Source: CAYNLK01 sp964398055 (GTDB lineage: Bacteria; Chloroflexota; Anaerolineae; 4572-78; J111). Taken from it: a stretch of DNA of 32,924 nt. Location of the stretch: positions 1-32,924 of the forward strand of contig CAYNLK010000065.1 in NCBI GenBank assembly GCA_964398055.1, given 5' to 3'. The notes under the pieces are model-generated. The model was not told the DNA's origin. It was given only the letters and a program-made list of their open reading frames with translations, and did no database searches. This document shows positions 8,083-16,259 of the stretch, piece by piece. Position 1 is the stretch's first letter. Each line of letters opens with the position of its first letter. Position numbers and translations under genes: made by a program.

Positions 8083-10491
8083 ATGCACGGCAAAAGACCC
8101 TGGCCCTTTCTGATTGAACTGATCACTGCCGCCGTCCTGCTTGCCCTTGTGACTGCCGGCTTTTTCTGGCAAATAATCCTGACCGAGCAGGCCTGGATGC
8201 CGGCCGGCGGCGGTGATCTGGCCCCCTTTCTCTATCCCAACTACCGCTTTGCTGCCGAACAACTCCGCCAGGGCCACCTGCCGCTGTGGAATCCGCATCT
8301 CTACAGCGGCACCCCCTTTGCCGCCGATATTCAATCCGGCCTGTTCTACCCCATCAACCTGGCCGTTTTCCTACTCGTGCCCACGCTGACGTATGTATGG
8401 CTGGAATATCTGGCTGTTTTCCACTTCTGGCTGGCCGGAATGAATATGTATTTGTGCCTGCGCTGGCTACGACCGCCAGCCGGCGGCCAGGTATCGGCGG
8501 TCGACACGCCCGTCCACCCCTTGGCGGCTTTGGCCGGGGCCATTGCCTTTGAATTTAGCGATCTGTTCATCGTCCATTTTGGCAACCTGAATATGATTGC
8601 TGTGGCCGCCTGGTTGCCCCTGGTCTTTTTGCTGTTTCACCACAGCTTGACCAGAGCCAGCTACGGCCTGGCCGCGGCCAGCGGGGTAGTGTTGGCCATC
8701 GCCACCTTAGCCGGACATATCCAGATCACCCTGTTCATCCTTTTAACCCTGGGACTTTATGCGCTCTGGCATATCGCCTTCACGCTCCCCGCTCTCCGCT
8801 CCTCGCTCCCCCCTCCCCGCTCCCCCCTCCTCGCTCTCCGCTCCTCGCTCTCCGCTCCTCGCTCTCCGCTCCTCGCTCTCCGCCCCCTGCTTCTCTTGCT
8901 GACCACGCTGGCTATCACCATCGGCCTGGCGGCGTTGCTGCTCCTACCGGCCTACGAGTTGAGCCGGTACACGCCTCGGGCCGAACTGCCCTACGCCGAA
9001 GCAGCCCGCTATTCCCTGCACCCGGTTCAGTTAGTTGGCTTGCTCATCCCCAATTATTTTGGGCGTGACCCAGCCCTGCACTGGGGCCTCTGGGAGCGAG
9101 TCGAAACCGGCTATATCGGAATCATCACTTTGATGCTGGCCCTCATCGGCGCACTTTTCTATCCGGGCCGGATCAAGAGCTTCTTCATTGGCTTGGGACT
9201 GATCGGCCTGCTGCTGGCTCTGGGCGGTTACACGGTGGTCCACGGCTGGCTATACACCGCGGTCCCCGGCTTTGACCAGCTGCGCGCCCCGGCCCGTTTC
9301 ATCCTGCTGCTCGACTTTAGCCTGGCCGCCCTGGCCGCCTTGGGGCTGAACCAACTCATCCGTTCCCCATTGGACCAGAACGTCAGAACAATCTTACCCA
9401 AACTGCTCAAAACCCTCACCTGGAGCCTGGGTGGACTGATTGTGGTGGCCGCGCCGCTAAGCTATTACGCCCTGCTGGTTACCCAGGATCGAAATCCGGC
9501 CATCTTCAATCGAGCGGCGGCGGCCGCCTCAGGCATGGCGACGTTTGCTTTTTTTACCATTGCCGCCCTGGTGATTCTACAATTAATTTATAGACAATGG
9601 CTACGCGAATGGAAGGCTGGCGTAACCGTTTGCGCCCTGATTATGCTGGACCTGTTTACTCTGGGCGCCAATGTTGACGTTGGTCACACCGACCCAACCG
9701 CCGGTTTTGAGCAGCCCGAGGCGTTGGCCTTTCTCCAGAGCGACCCCGACCTCTACCGAATCGAGGTGGCGACAGACGTGTGGCACGCCTGGCAACCAAA
9801 CACAGCCCTGCTAGCCGGACTTTATGACGCCTGGGGGCTTTACAACCCGCTGACATTGGCCGATACCAGCCTCTACTGGACCGGCGCGCCGCCGCGATCC
9901 AGCGGCCGTTATAATTTCTTAGGGGTGAAATACATCATTGCCAGCAAAGCCGGCGCGCCGGCCGACGGCAACATTGTGCCGGTCTTTGACCGTGCTTCGC
10001 AGTTCAATATTTACCTCAATCAAGACGCCTTGCCCCGAGTCCTCTTTGTGGGCCAGGCCGTGGTTGCGCCCGACCGCGACGCGGCCTGGAGCGCCATCCG
10101 TTCCGATGATTTTAACCCAACCATGACCGTGATCCTGGAAGAGGGCCAACCGCTGAACACCAACCCCAGCAGCAGCCTGGCCATTCTTCGCTATGACCTC
10201 GAAACTGTGGCCGTTGCCGTTGAGACCGACCAACCCGGCTACCTGGTGCTGTCCGACGCCTACTACCCTGGCTGGCAGGCCACGGTCGATGGTCAGATTG
10301 CGCCTCTACGACGAGCGAACTACGCTTTCCGGGCCGTCTTCGTTCCGGCCGGCCAGCACACGGTCGAATTCAGCTTTGAGCCGGTCATCTGGCGAGTGGG
10401 CCTGGGCGTCAGCGGCCTGACCCTGCTGCTCCTGGCAATTTGGGCAGGCTGGGGTCTCTACCGGAACAGAAAGAGGCAAGCAGTCATCTGA
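8083..10491 (+). CDS. YfhO family membrane protein (GT-C-like, 802 aa)
   Basis: Large polytopic membrane protein. It has an N-terminal hydrophobic helix (about residues 9-30), then the family signature region GDLAPFLYPNYRFAAEQLRQ and LPLWNPHLYSGTPFAAD, about a dozen further membrane segments, and a C-terminal extracytoplasmic beta domain (about 540-770). That domain ends in VLSDAYYPGWQATVDG and a last helix. The family includes Bacillus YfhO, implicated in lipoteichoic-acid glycosylation. Related Chloroflexota proteins are abundant and mostly unstudied. No Shine-Dalgarno site is seen before ATG 8083. Residues about 237-270 are encoded by an expanded 14-bp tandem repeat and are unlike the rest of the protein, which probably adds a disordered loop between membrane helices. 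Confidence 0.88.
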   Translation: MHGKRPWPFLIELITAAVLLALVTAGFFWQIILTEQAWMPAGGGDLAPFLYPNYRFAAEQLRQGHLPLWNPHLYSGTPFAADIQSGLFYPINLAVFLLVPTLTYVWLEYLAVFHFWLAGMNMYLCLRWLRPPAGGQVSAVDTPVHPLAALAGAIAFEFSDLFIVHFGNLNMIAVAAWLPLVFLLFHHSLTRASYGLAAASGVVLAIATLAGHIQITLFILLTLGLYALWHIAFTLPALRSSLPPPRSPLLALRSSLSAPRSPLLALRPLLLLLTTLAITIGLAALLLLPAYELSRYTPRAELPYAEAARYSLHPVQLVGLLIPNYFGRDPALHWGLWERVETGYIGIITLMLALIGALFYPGRIKSFFIGLGLIGLLLALGGYTVVHGWLYTAVPGFDQLRAPARFILLLDFSLAALAALGLNQLIRSPLDQNVRTILPKLLKTLTWSLGGLIVVAAPLSYYALLVTQDRNPAIFNRAAAAASGMATFAFFTIAALVILQLIYRQWLREWKAGVTVCALIMLDLFTLGANVDVGHTDPTAGFEQPEALAFLQSDPDLYRIEVATDVWHAWQPNTALLAGLYDAWGLYNPLTLADTSLYWTGAPPRSSGRYNFLGVKYIIASKAGAPADGNIVPVFDRASQFNIYLNQDALPRVLFVGQAVVAPDRDAAWSAIRSDDFNPTMTVILEEGQPLNTNPSSSLAILRYDLETVAVAVETDQPGYLVLSDAYYPGWQATVDGQIAPLRRANYAFRAVFVPAGQHTVEFSFEPVIWRVGLGVSGLTLLLLAIWAGWGLYRNRKRQAVI
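8783..8888 (+). repeat. Intragenic C/T-rich tandem repeat, 14-bp unit
   Basis: The unit CGCTCTCCGCTCCT occurs as three perfect copies at 8832-8873, with a partial copy after and degenerate copies before. There is almost no A on the plus strand. Three units make 42 bases, so in this frame the protein shows a 14-residue period (LRSSL-PRSPLLA). Gain or loss of one unit would shift the frame. Confidence 0.85.
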
Positions 10492-10502
10492 CTTGACCGA
10501 AT

Positions 10503-10532
10503 TTGACCCGGCAGCGGAATTACGATTACTAT
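10503..10532 (+). promoter_or_regulatory. Candidate promoter of the phosphofructokinase gene
   Basis: TTGACC (10503-10508), an 18-bp spacer and TACTAT (10527-10532) lie about 70 bases before the start. A second TTGACC is at 10493-10498. The match is moderate and there is no extended -10. Confidence 0.35.
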
Positions 10533-10603
10533 ACGTTAGTTGAATGAAATGAAATTGACCGTAGCCGACGACGCCTACAAACCGGTAAGAAAGGAGTGTG
10601 GCT

Positions 10604-12850
10604 ATGTCTACTGAACCAAAAAAGAGTTTGGGCGTATTGACCAGCGGCGGCGACGCGCCCGGAATGAACGCGGCGGTGCGGGCGGTCGTGCGCACGGCCC
10701 TGAATCGTGGAGTTGACATTTTTGCGATTTATGAAGGCTACCAGGGGATGGTTGACGGCGGTGACTACATCCGCCGGATGAGCTGGGACTCGGTAGGGGG
10801 GATATTGCACAAGGGCGGCACGGTCATCGGTTCGGCCCGCTGCCAGGAGTTTCGGGAGCGAGCGGGTCGGTTGAAAGCGGCCAAAAATCTGCTGGAACAC
10901 GGCATCGACAGCCTGATTATCATCGGCGGGGATGGCAGCCTGACCGGAGCCAACATTTTCCGGCAGGAGTGGCCGGATCTGGTCGGTGAGCTGGTGGAGA
11001 AAGGTGAAATTACCAAAAAAGCGGCCAAACTTCACCCGGTTTTAACGGTAGTAGGCATGGTTGGCTCAATCGATAACGATATGTTCGGCACCGATATGAC
11101 CATCGGGGCCGATACCGCCCTGCACCGCATCACCGAGGCCATCGATGCCATCACCAGCACTGCGGCCAGCCACCAACGGACCTTTGTGGTCAAGGTAATG
11201 GGTCGCAATTGTGGGTATCTGGCCCTGATGAGCGCCCTGGCCACCGGGGCCGACTGGGTGCTGATCCCGGAGAATCCGCCGGCCGTGGACGACTGGGAAG
11301 AAAAGATGTGCGAGGTGTTAAAAGCAGGCCGGGAGGCCGGTCGTCGCGACAGCATTGTGGTTATTGCTGAGGGAGCGCAGGATAAGTATGGCAACCCCAT
11401 CGGCAGCGGGCACGTGCAGAAAGTGCTGGAGGAAAGGTTGGGGCAAGATGTGCGAGTGACAATTTTGGGCCACGTCCAGCGGGGCGGCTCGCCCAGCGCG
11501 TTTGATCGATTTATGAGCACTTTGTTAGGCTATGCCGCCGTGCAAGAGATTCTGAATACCGAGAATCAGGGTCAGGCTCATTTGATCGGGATGCGCGAGA
11601 ACCGAGTGACCCGTTCACCGCTGATGGATTGTGTGGAGGAGACCCATACCGTGGCCGATACCATTGCCGCCGGGGACTATGAGAAAGCGATGGAGATGCG
11701 CGGCGGCAGCTTTAAGGAAGCTTTTCGCACTTTCCGCACCTTAATTCGAGCTTTACCTCATTCACCCCACCCCGGCCAGAAACGTTTTCGACTGGCGGTG
11801 CTAAATTCCGGGGCGCCGGCGCCGGGGATGAATACGGCCACCCGGGCCGCCGTCCGGTTGGGTATCGACAAAGGTCATATGATGCTGGGGGTCCTCAATG
11901 GCTTTGAAGGCTTAATCAACGGCGAAATCAAAGAGCTGGACTGGATGAGCGTGGCCGGTTGGGCCTCGCGGGGCGGCTCCGAGTTGGGCACCAATCGCAC
12001 GGTACCCAATCGCAGCGATTATTACGCCATTGCCCGTAATATGGAGGAGCATGATATTCAAGGTCTCCTGATGATCGGCGGCTGGGGTGGTTATGAAGCA
12101 GCCTACCAGTTGCTGTTGGAGCGAGAGAACTTTCCGGCCTTCAACATCCCGATCATCTGCCTGCCAACCACGATCGACAACAACTTGCCCGGTTCTGAGT
12201 TGAGCGTAGGCGCCGATACCGCCCTCAACAGCATCGTCGAGGCGGTGGATAAGATCAAGCAGTCGGCGGTGGCCACGCGGCGGGCCTTTGTGGTAGAAGT
12301 AATGGGCCGTTATTGCGGTTACCTGACCTTGATAAGCGGCCTGGCGACCGGGGCGGAGCGGGTTTACCTGCACGAAGAGGGAGTCGCCTTGAAAGATCTG
12401 CAGGAGGATGTCAACCAACTGGTCACCGGTTTCAAACATGGGAAACGACTGGGCTTGATGATCCGCAATGAGTTTGCCAACCCCATTTACAGCACCGGTT
12501 TTATGTGCGCCCTGTTTGAGGAGGAAGGCGGCAATATCTTCAGCGTCCGCCAGTCCATTTTGGGACACTTACAGCAGGGCGGCGACCCAACCCCATTCGA
12601 TCGGATTAAGGCGACGCAGTTGGCCACTCGCTGCATCGAGTTTTTGATCGAGCAGGCGGAGCAGGGCCGCAAGGACGGGGCTTTCATCGGCCTGCAAAAT
12701 GGACACGTCCGCATTCACAGCCTGGACGACTTTCCCCGAATGATCGACAAGCAATTCCAACGGCCCAAAGAGCAGTGGTGGCTGGAACTGCGACAGATTG
12801 CCCGAATCATGGCCATGCCAGGCCCCGACCCCGAGGCTGAAGCGGCTTAA
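10604..12850 (+). CDS. pfkA: 6-phosphofructokinase, double-domain (eukaryote-type architecture)
   Basis: Phosphorylates fructose 6-phosphate in glycolysis. At 748 residues it holds two PfkA domains (about 8-370 and 385-735), twice the usual bacterial length. The first half has an intact SGGDAPGMNAAVR loop, GGDGSLTGA (D110) and GSIDND (D157 as catalytic base). The second has SGAPAPGMNTATR, GGWGGYEA (W494 where the first half has Asp) and TIDNN (D525, N527), so it is probably catalytically dead and regulatory. This order, and phrases such as GTVIGSARC, GTDMTIGADTALHRI, SHQRTFVVKVMGR and QQGGDPTPFDR, closely match my memory of animal PFK. ATG 10604 sits 7 bases after AAGGAG. A GTG at 10598 is too close to that site. 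Confidence 0.93.
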   Translation: MSTEPKKSLGVLTSGGDAPGMNAAVRAVVRTALNRGVDIFAIYEGYQGMVDGGDYIRRMSWDSVGGILHKGGTVIGSARCQEFRERAGRLKAAKNLLEHGIDSLIIIGGDGSLTGANIFRQEWPDLVGELVEKGEITKKAAKLHPVLTVVGMVGSIDNDMFGTDMTIGADTALHRITEAIDAITSTAASHQRTFVVKVMGRNCGYLALMSALATGADWVLIPENPPAVDDWEEKMCEVLKAGREAGRRDSIVVIAEGAQDKYGNPIGSGHVQKVLEERLGQDVRVTILGHVQRGGSPSAFDRFMSTLLGYAAVQEILNTENQGQAHLIGMRENRVTRSPLMDCVEETHTVADTIAAGDYEKAMEMRGGSFKEAFRTFRTLIRALPHSPHPGQKRFRLAVLNSGAPAPGMNTATRAAVRLGIDKGHMMLGVLNGFEGLINGEIKELDWMSVAGWASRGGSELGTNRTVPNRSDYYAIARNMEEHDIQGLLMIGGWGGYEAAYQLLLERENFPAFNIPIICLPTTIDNNLPGSELSVGADTALNSIVEAVDKIKQSAVATRRAFVVEVMGRYCGYLTLISGLATGAERVYLHEEGVALKDLQEDVNQLVTGFKHGKRLGLMIRNEFANPIYSTGFMCALFEEEGGNIFSVRQSILGHLQQGGDPTPFDRIKATQLATRCIEFLIEQAEQGRKDGAFIGLQNGHVRIHSLDDFPRMIDKQFQRPKEQWWLELRQIARIMAMPGPDPEAEAA

Positions 12851-12859
12851 AGAGGCCAA

Positions 12860-12890
12860 AAGTGACCGGCGCTTGAAGCGCCGGTCACTT
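12860..12890. terminator. Hairpin terminator between convergent pfk and glycosidase genes
   Basis: AAGTGACCGGCGCTT and AAGCGCCGGTCACTT are perfectly complementary around a single G. As RNA this gives at least 11 GC-rich pairs and a TTGAA loop, followed by TTGTATTTAT. It lies 9 bases after the pfk stop and just before the end of the convergent gene, so it could serve both. It belongs to the GTGACCGGC hairpin group. Confidence 0.7.
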
Positions 12891-12905
12891 GTATTTATAG
12901 CGCGC

Positions 12906-14174
12906 TCAGGCCGGGGGGTGTACTTCCAGATATTGCAGCAGTAGATCGGGCAATCGACCCGCGCCCGGTCCCAAGATGTCATAGGAATCCCATTGTCGAT
13001 CATGGGAGCCGGCCAGGAAGATAGCCGCGCCCTTAATGTAGTCATCCTGCTGCAGATTTTGGTCATACCAGATCAGTTGATCCATGTAAACGCCGGGGGG
13101 ATCGTTGCGTAAGCCATTGGCCAGCCAGGTCTCGACGAAATCCTGCCAGCCTGCGGCGTCATCCGGGCCAGGCCGGGGACGAATCAAACCATCAACCCCG
13201 CACTCGGTAATCAGGGTAGGTATGTTGCCATAACCCATCGGGATAAGGTGCTGGCGGTAGGCTTTGCGGTAGCGCAAGGTAAGCCAGCCCTCATCGCCCT
13301 CGGGCGGGTCGCCGGGCGGCTGGAGGTGGCCGGCTCGATATTGCATGACCGGGGCCGAGTATTCGTGCAGCCCCAGAAAACCGTCATATTGGCGAATAGC
13401 GTGCAGGGCCGGCTTGAAATGGGGCCACAACTCCAGCGGGGGGTGACCGGCGGCAAAGTTGCCGATGACCGAGCGGACACCATTTTCGGCCAGGAGCCGG
13501 GTCCGTTCCGCCTCAAAGTCGGCCAGTCGCTTCATTTTGTCCACCGTATCGGCTACCGGCTCATTGTAGGCTTCCCAACCGTCAAAGCCGGCCAATCGCA
13601 GCGGGTCGGCGGCCAGGGGCAAGAGTTTGTTGACAAAGTCGTGGGCGAGCGGAATAGGATCAGCGTCGAGGTTGAGTTGATCCAGGAAAATGCGCCCCAC
13701 GATCAAGGTGGTCGGTGAGGCATCCTTTAGACCCTTGGCAAAGCCGCCATCGATCTCCATAGTTTTGACCAGAGCGGGCTTACCGATGGCGACCAGCTCC
13801 AGAATGAAAGGGTCAAACTTGGTCACAAAGAGGCCCAACTTGCTGGGCGGGCCGGGCGGATAAGGGGTTGGCGTGGGGGTAGGTGTAGGCCCTTCGGCCG
13901 TCCCGGTGGGGGTTGTCGTCAGTTCGGGCTGATCAGGTCCGCCGGTGGGGGTAGGCGTGCCGGTTGGTGTGGCTGTAGCGGCGGCCGTGGCAGGCAGGGA
14001 AGTGCTGGCTGTGGTGGGAGTGAAGGTTGGAAGGGGCGTGGCGGTATTAGTTGGGATGGAGGTGGAGACCCGAGAAACAGGTGAGCGCCCAACTAGGTCG
14101 GTTAAACGACAGGCCTGCAAGAAAGCCAACAAGCTGGCCAACCCGGCGCCTTTGATAAAATATCTACGATCCAT
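12906..14174 (-). CDS. Tat-type lipoprotein with clan GH-A glycosidase-like domain
   Basis: A 422-residue predicted exported lipoprotein. DRRYFIKGAG is a twin-arginine-like motif, followed by a hydrophobic stretch and LQAC (Cys22) as lipobox. A Thr/Pro-rich linker spans about residues 40-115. The C-terminal domain shows WEAYNEP (putative acid/base Glu) and LITECGVDG (putative nucleophile Glu), the paired signature of clan A TIM-barrel glycosidases. The substrate is unknown. The start at 14174 is chosen for the Tat motif. An in-frame extension to 14285 is translated low-complexity repeat and is rejected. No ribosome-binding site is seen. It may be cotranscribed with the genes upstream on the minus strand. 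Confidence 0.75.
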   Translation of the reverse strand: MDRRYFIKGAGLASLLAFLQACRLTDLVGRSPVSRVSTSIPTNTATPLPTFTPTTASTSLPATAAATATPTGTPTPTGGPDQPELTTTPTGTAEGPTPTPTPTPYPPGPPSKLGLFVTKFDPFILELVAIGKPALVKTMEIDGGFAKGLKDASPTTLIVGRIFLDQLNLDADPIPLAHDFVNKLLPLAADPLRLAGFDGWEAYNEPVADTVDKMKRLADFEAERTRLLAENGVRSVIGNFAAGHPPLELWPHFKPALHAIRQYDGFLGLHEYSAPVMQYRAGHLQPPGDPPEGDEGWLTLRYRKAYRQHLIPMGYGNIPTLITECGVDGLIRPRPGPDDAAGWQDFVETWLANGLRNDPPGVYMDQLIWYDQNLQQDDYIKGAAIFLAGSHDRQWDSYDILGPGAGRLPDLLLQYLEVHPPA

Positions 14175-14303
14175 TTGCGATTTACGATTTACGACACTTG
14201 CCCCGGAACGAAGTGAAGGGGTTTGTGATTTGCGATCTGGGTCAGAAATTTTACAAAGTGAGATCTGCAACGTGCGACCTGCCACTTGCTACCTGTAACC
14301 TGC
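14175..14303. repeat. Low-complexity intergenic repeats upstream of the Tat lipoprotein gene
   Basis: On the plus strand short words recur: TTTGCGATTTACGATTTACG at the left, and degenerate copies of ACCTG/ACTTG at the right (GCGACCTGCCACTTGC, then TACCTGTAACCTG). Such degenerate short-period repeats resemble the heptamer array at 20541-20815 in style. No gene is supported here. Confidence 0.5.
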
Positions 14304-15080
14304 CTAAATCTTGAAAATCCATTGGCGAGGAATCTTACCATGTTGAGGCGGCTGGACCAAATCATCGGACTCCTCCTGGTCGTTCGTTTCAGAGAGATAG
14401 ACCGGACAGCCCCGGCGCTTGAACGGGCAGCTCTCACAATGGAGACCGGGCCGAGCCATCACCTCGCCGCGAGCCAGGGCTTTGACCGGTTCACGCAAAT
14501 CGCTCAAATTGCGACGATATTCATCCTCACTTAGTTCGATGGTCAGACTCTCATCCAGTTGTAACCACAGTTCCTGCAGCCGGACCGGCCGTTTGAGCGG
14601 ATACGAGGCGGCGACGAGGGCGTGATAAATGGTGACGGCGTGGTCCTGGCGGAAGGTAGTCTCGCTGGGGCGCGGCCCACTTTCAGTACGGAAAAGAACG
14701 GCCAGAATACCTCCATCGGAAGTTTTGTCCAGCCGGTCGACGGTGGCTTTAAGCAGCAGGGGCACCCCGGCAATAGAAATCTTCAAAGTCATTGTTTCGT
14801 TGACCGCAATGGTCTTGGACCAATCCTGCGCTAACCGATGGTAATATTTTTCCACCATCAATCGGGCGGCCGGTTCATTCCCAGCCTGTTGCAGACAGTC
14901 AGCCAGAGACATCCGGCTTGGACCGCCGGCGCTGTGCAGCAGTTGAATGATCTCTCGCACCAAAGCATCAAGTGGATCCGGTTCCGGCCTGGTCACTTGC
15001 TGCAAGAAATGGTAATGCAGCGGACAACGGGCCAGCACCCGAACTTCAATTGGGGTCAGGGGGATCGGCTGGTTGATCAT
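14304..15080 (-). CDS. PD-(D/E)XK nuclease superfamily (RecB/Cas4-like) protein with Fe-S cysteines
   Basis: A 258-residue protein resembling the RecB-like nuclease domain of AddB, Dna2 and Cas4. One cysteine near the N-terminus (LARCPLHYHF) and three near the C-terminus (CESCPFKRRGCPVYL) match the four-cysteine 4Fe-4S clasp of that group. A VDRLD segment matches the first acidic motif. The expected D-x-K core is here LAVLFRTESG, lacking the central Asp and with Arg for Lys, so cleavage activity is uncertain. QDHAVTIYHALVA matches the usual Q-x-x-x-Y motif only partly. ATG 15080 is preferred. TTG 15086 is an alternative. No cas genes or CRISPR array are present, so a Cas4 role is unlikely. 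Confidence 0.65.
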   Translation of the reverse strand: MINQPIPLTPIEVRVLARCPLHYHFLQQVTRPEPDPLDALVREIIQLLHSAGGPSRMSLADCLQQAGNEPAARLMVEKYYHRLAQDWSKTIAVNETMTLKISIAGVPLLLKATVDRLDKTSDGGILAVLFRTESGPRPSETTFRQDHAVTIYHALVAASYPLKRPVRLQELWLQLDESLTIELSEDEYRRNLSDLREPVKALARGEVMARPGLHCESCPFKRRGCPVYLSETNDQEESDDLVQPPQHGKIPRQWIFKI

Positions 15081-15137
15081 ACCCAAACATTAGCACAGAT
15101 GAGCTAGATCGTCAAGCGGTAACTGGGGTATTTATGG

Positions 15138-16250
15138 TCAAGTGCTCTCCGAAGATTGAGACTTGTCTCGCTTAAACCTGGTGAGCGCCTGCCGCCAGCG
15201 CGGCTCAAGCCGGCTAAAACCGCTCCCCAGCACTTCCTCAGTTGGATTGACCATCACAAAAGCATGCTCATCGACAGCATAGACCAGTGATTTGACCCGC
15301 TGCGTCTCTGAAGGAGCCACAGCACACAGCAAAACCGAGCGACTCTGACCGGAATACATGCCTTTGCCTTCCAGGGCAGTAACGCCTCGATTGAGGACCG
15401 TCAGCAACTGTTGGCTGACCTCGTTAGGCTTGGTGGTGATAATGATGACCAACTGCTCGTGGCGATGAAAAAAGGGCATCTCTTCGGGTAAAACGGAGCT
15501 GGCCGCATCAGCCAGGCCCTGAAAAAAGCCGCCGGATAGAATTTCGTGACGTGAGAGCACCTCGCCCGGCGAATCTTGCAGGCCGAGCGTAAAGAAAGCC
15601 ATCAGGAAAAGGGCCAGGTAAAAGCCAGCTACTACCAGCGTCACCAGGTGACCGGGAATATAGCCAATCGCCGCATGATCCAAAAAGGAGCGAATTGAAT
15701 AAGCCGGGCTGGGATGCAAGGCCAGCTTGAAGACCCAGGCCATCCCCAGAATCAAAAACAGCCAGATATAATTGCGCCGCAGCCGCCGGCCGATAGCTTC
15801 CAGATTACTGATCGGGAATTCCGGATTCAACAAGCTATCAGCCAGGCGAGCAGCCCATTCCTGATGCGGTTTAAAGGGTGGAATGAGCATCGCCGCAAAG
15901 AAGTCTGTTTCCATTAAGCGAACCCGTAAGGCCCACAGCTCATAATAGCGGTAGCGGCGAGATTCGATGACCAGAAAGAGCGAGGCCAGGAACAACGTAA
16001 TCAGGATAACCACGTGAGTATTTTGGTTAGAACTGAAGGCAAAGGTCAAAGCCGCGCCAGTGGTGACAACGGCCCAATTGGTGGTGCTGTCCAGGCGCGT
16101 CCGCCAGATATTGGAGCGGGTAATTTCGCCCCGATAAAAATGGACCATGGCCGTATTGAACTCAGCCGGCCTCATTTTGTAACCCCGGTAAGTCCAAACG
16201 TCTGCGGGGATATCCCCATTATCTCCAGAGGGTGATACTCTATCAGACAT
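15138..16250 (-). CDS. DUF2270 membrane protein fused to a DUF2179-like domain
   Basis: A 370-residue protein of unknown function. The N-terminal half matches DUF2270: FNTAMVHFYRGEITRSNIWRTRLD precedes two membrane segments (about 57-95), then a conserved amphipathic region and two more membrane segments (about 160-225). The C-terminal 100 residues (LVIIITTKP, RGVTALEGKGMYSG, LLCAV, DEHAFVMV, EVLGSGF) closely follow the DUF2179 domain found at the C-terminus of YitT-type membrane proteins. The fusion implies a membrane sensor or regulator with a cytosolic ligand-binding domain, which is inference. The start ATG 16250 has AAGG upstream and lies 9 bases after the proB stop, so the two are probably cotranscribed. 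Confidence 0.8.
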   Translation of the reverse strand: MSDRVSPSGDNGDIPADVWTYRGYKMRPAEFNTAMVHFYRGEITRSNIWRTRLDSTTNWAVVTTGAALTFAFSSNQNTHVVILITLFLASLFLVIESRRYRYYELWALRVRLMETDFFAAMLIPPFKPHQEWAARLADSLLNPEFPISNLEAIGRRLRRNYIWLFLILGMAWVFKLALHPSPAYSIRSFLDHAAIGYIPGHLVTLVVAGFYLALFLMAFFTLGLQDSPGEVLSRHEILSGGFFQGLADAASSVLPEEMPFFHRHEQLVIIITTKPNEVSQQLLTVLNRGVTALEGKGMYSGQSRSVLLCAVAPSETQRVKSLVYAVDEHAFVMVNPTEEVLGSGFSRLEPRWRQALTRFKRDKSQSSEST

Positions 16251-16259
16251 TTTACCTTG

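Noticed and set aside
10604..12850. Double PFK as a misassembly of two gene copies
   Set aside because: The two halves are only distantly similar and differ at functional residues, so this is an old duplication. The region has no gap.
14175..14285. N-terminal extension of the Tat lipoprotein
   Set aside because: It is a translation of low-complexity repeats, and it would bury the RRYFIK signal at residue 40.
14304..15080. Cas4 of a CRISPR system
   Set aside because: The cysteine pattern is shared with AddB/Dna2-type proteins, the catalytic core is degenerate, and neither an array nor cas genes are nearby.
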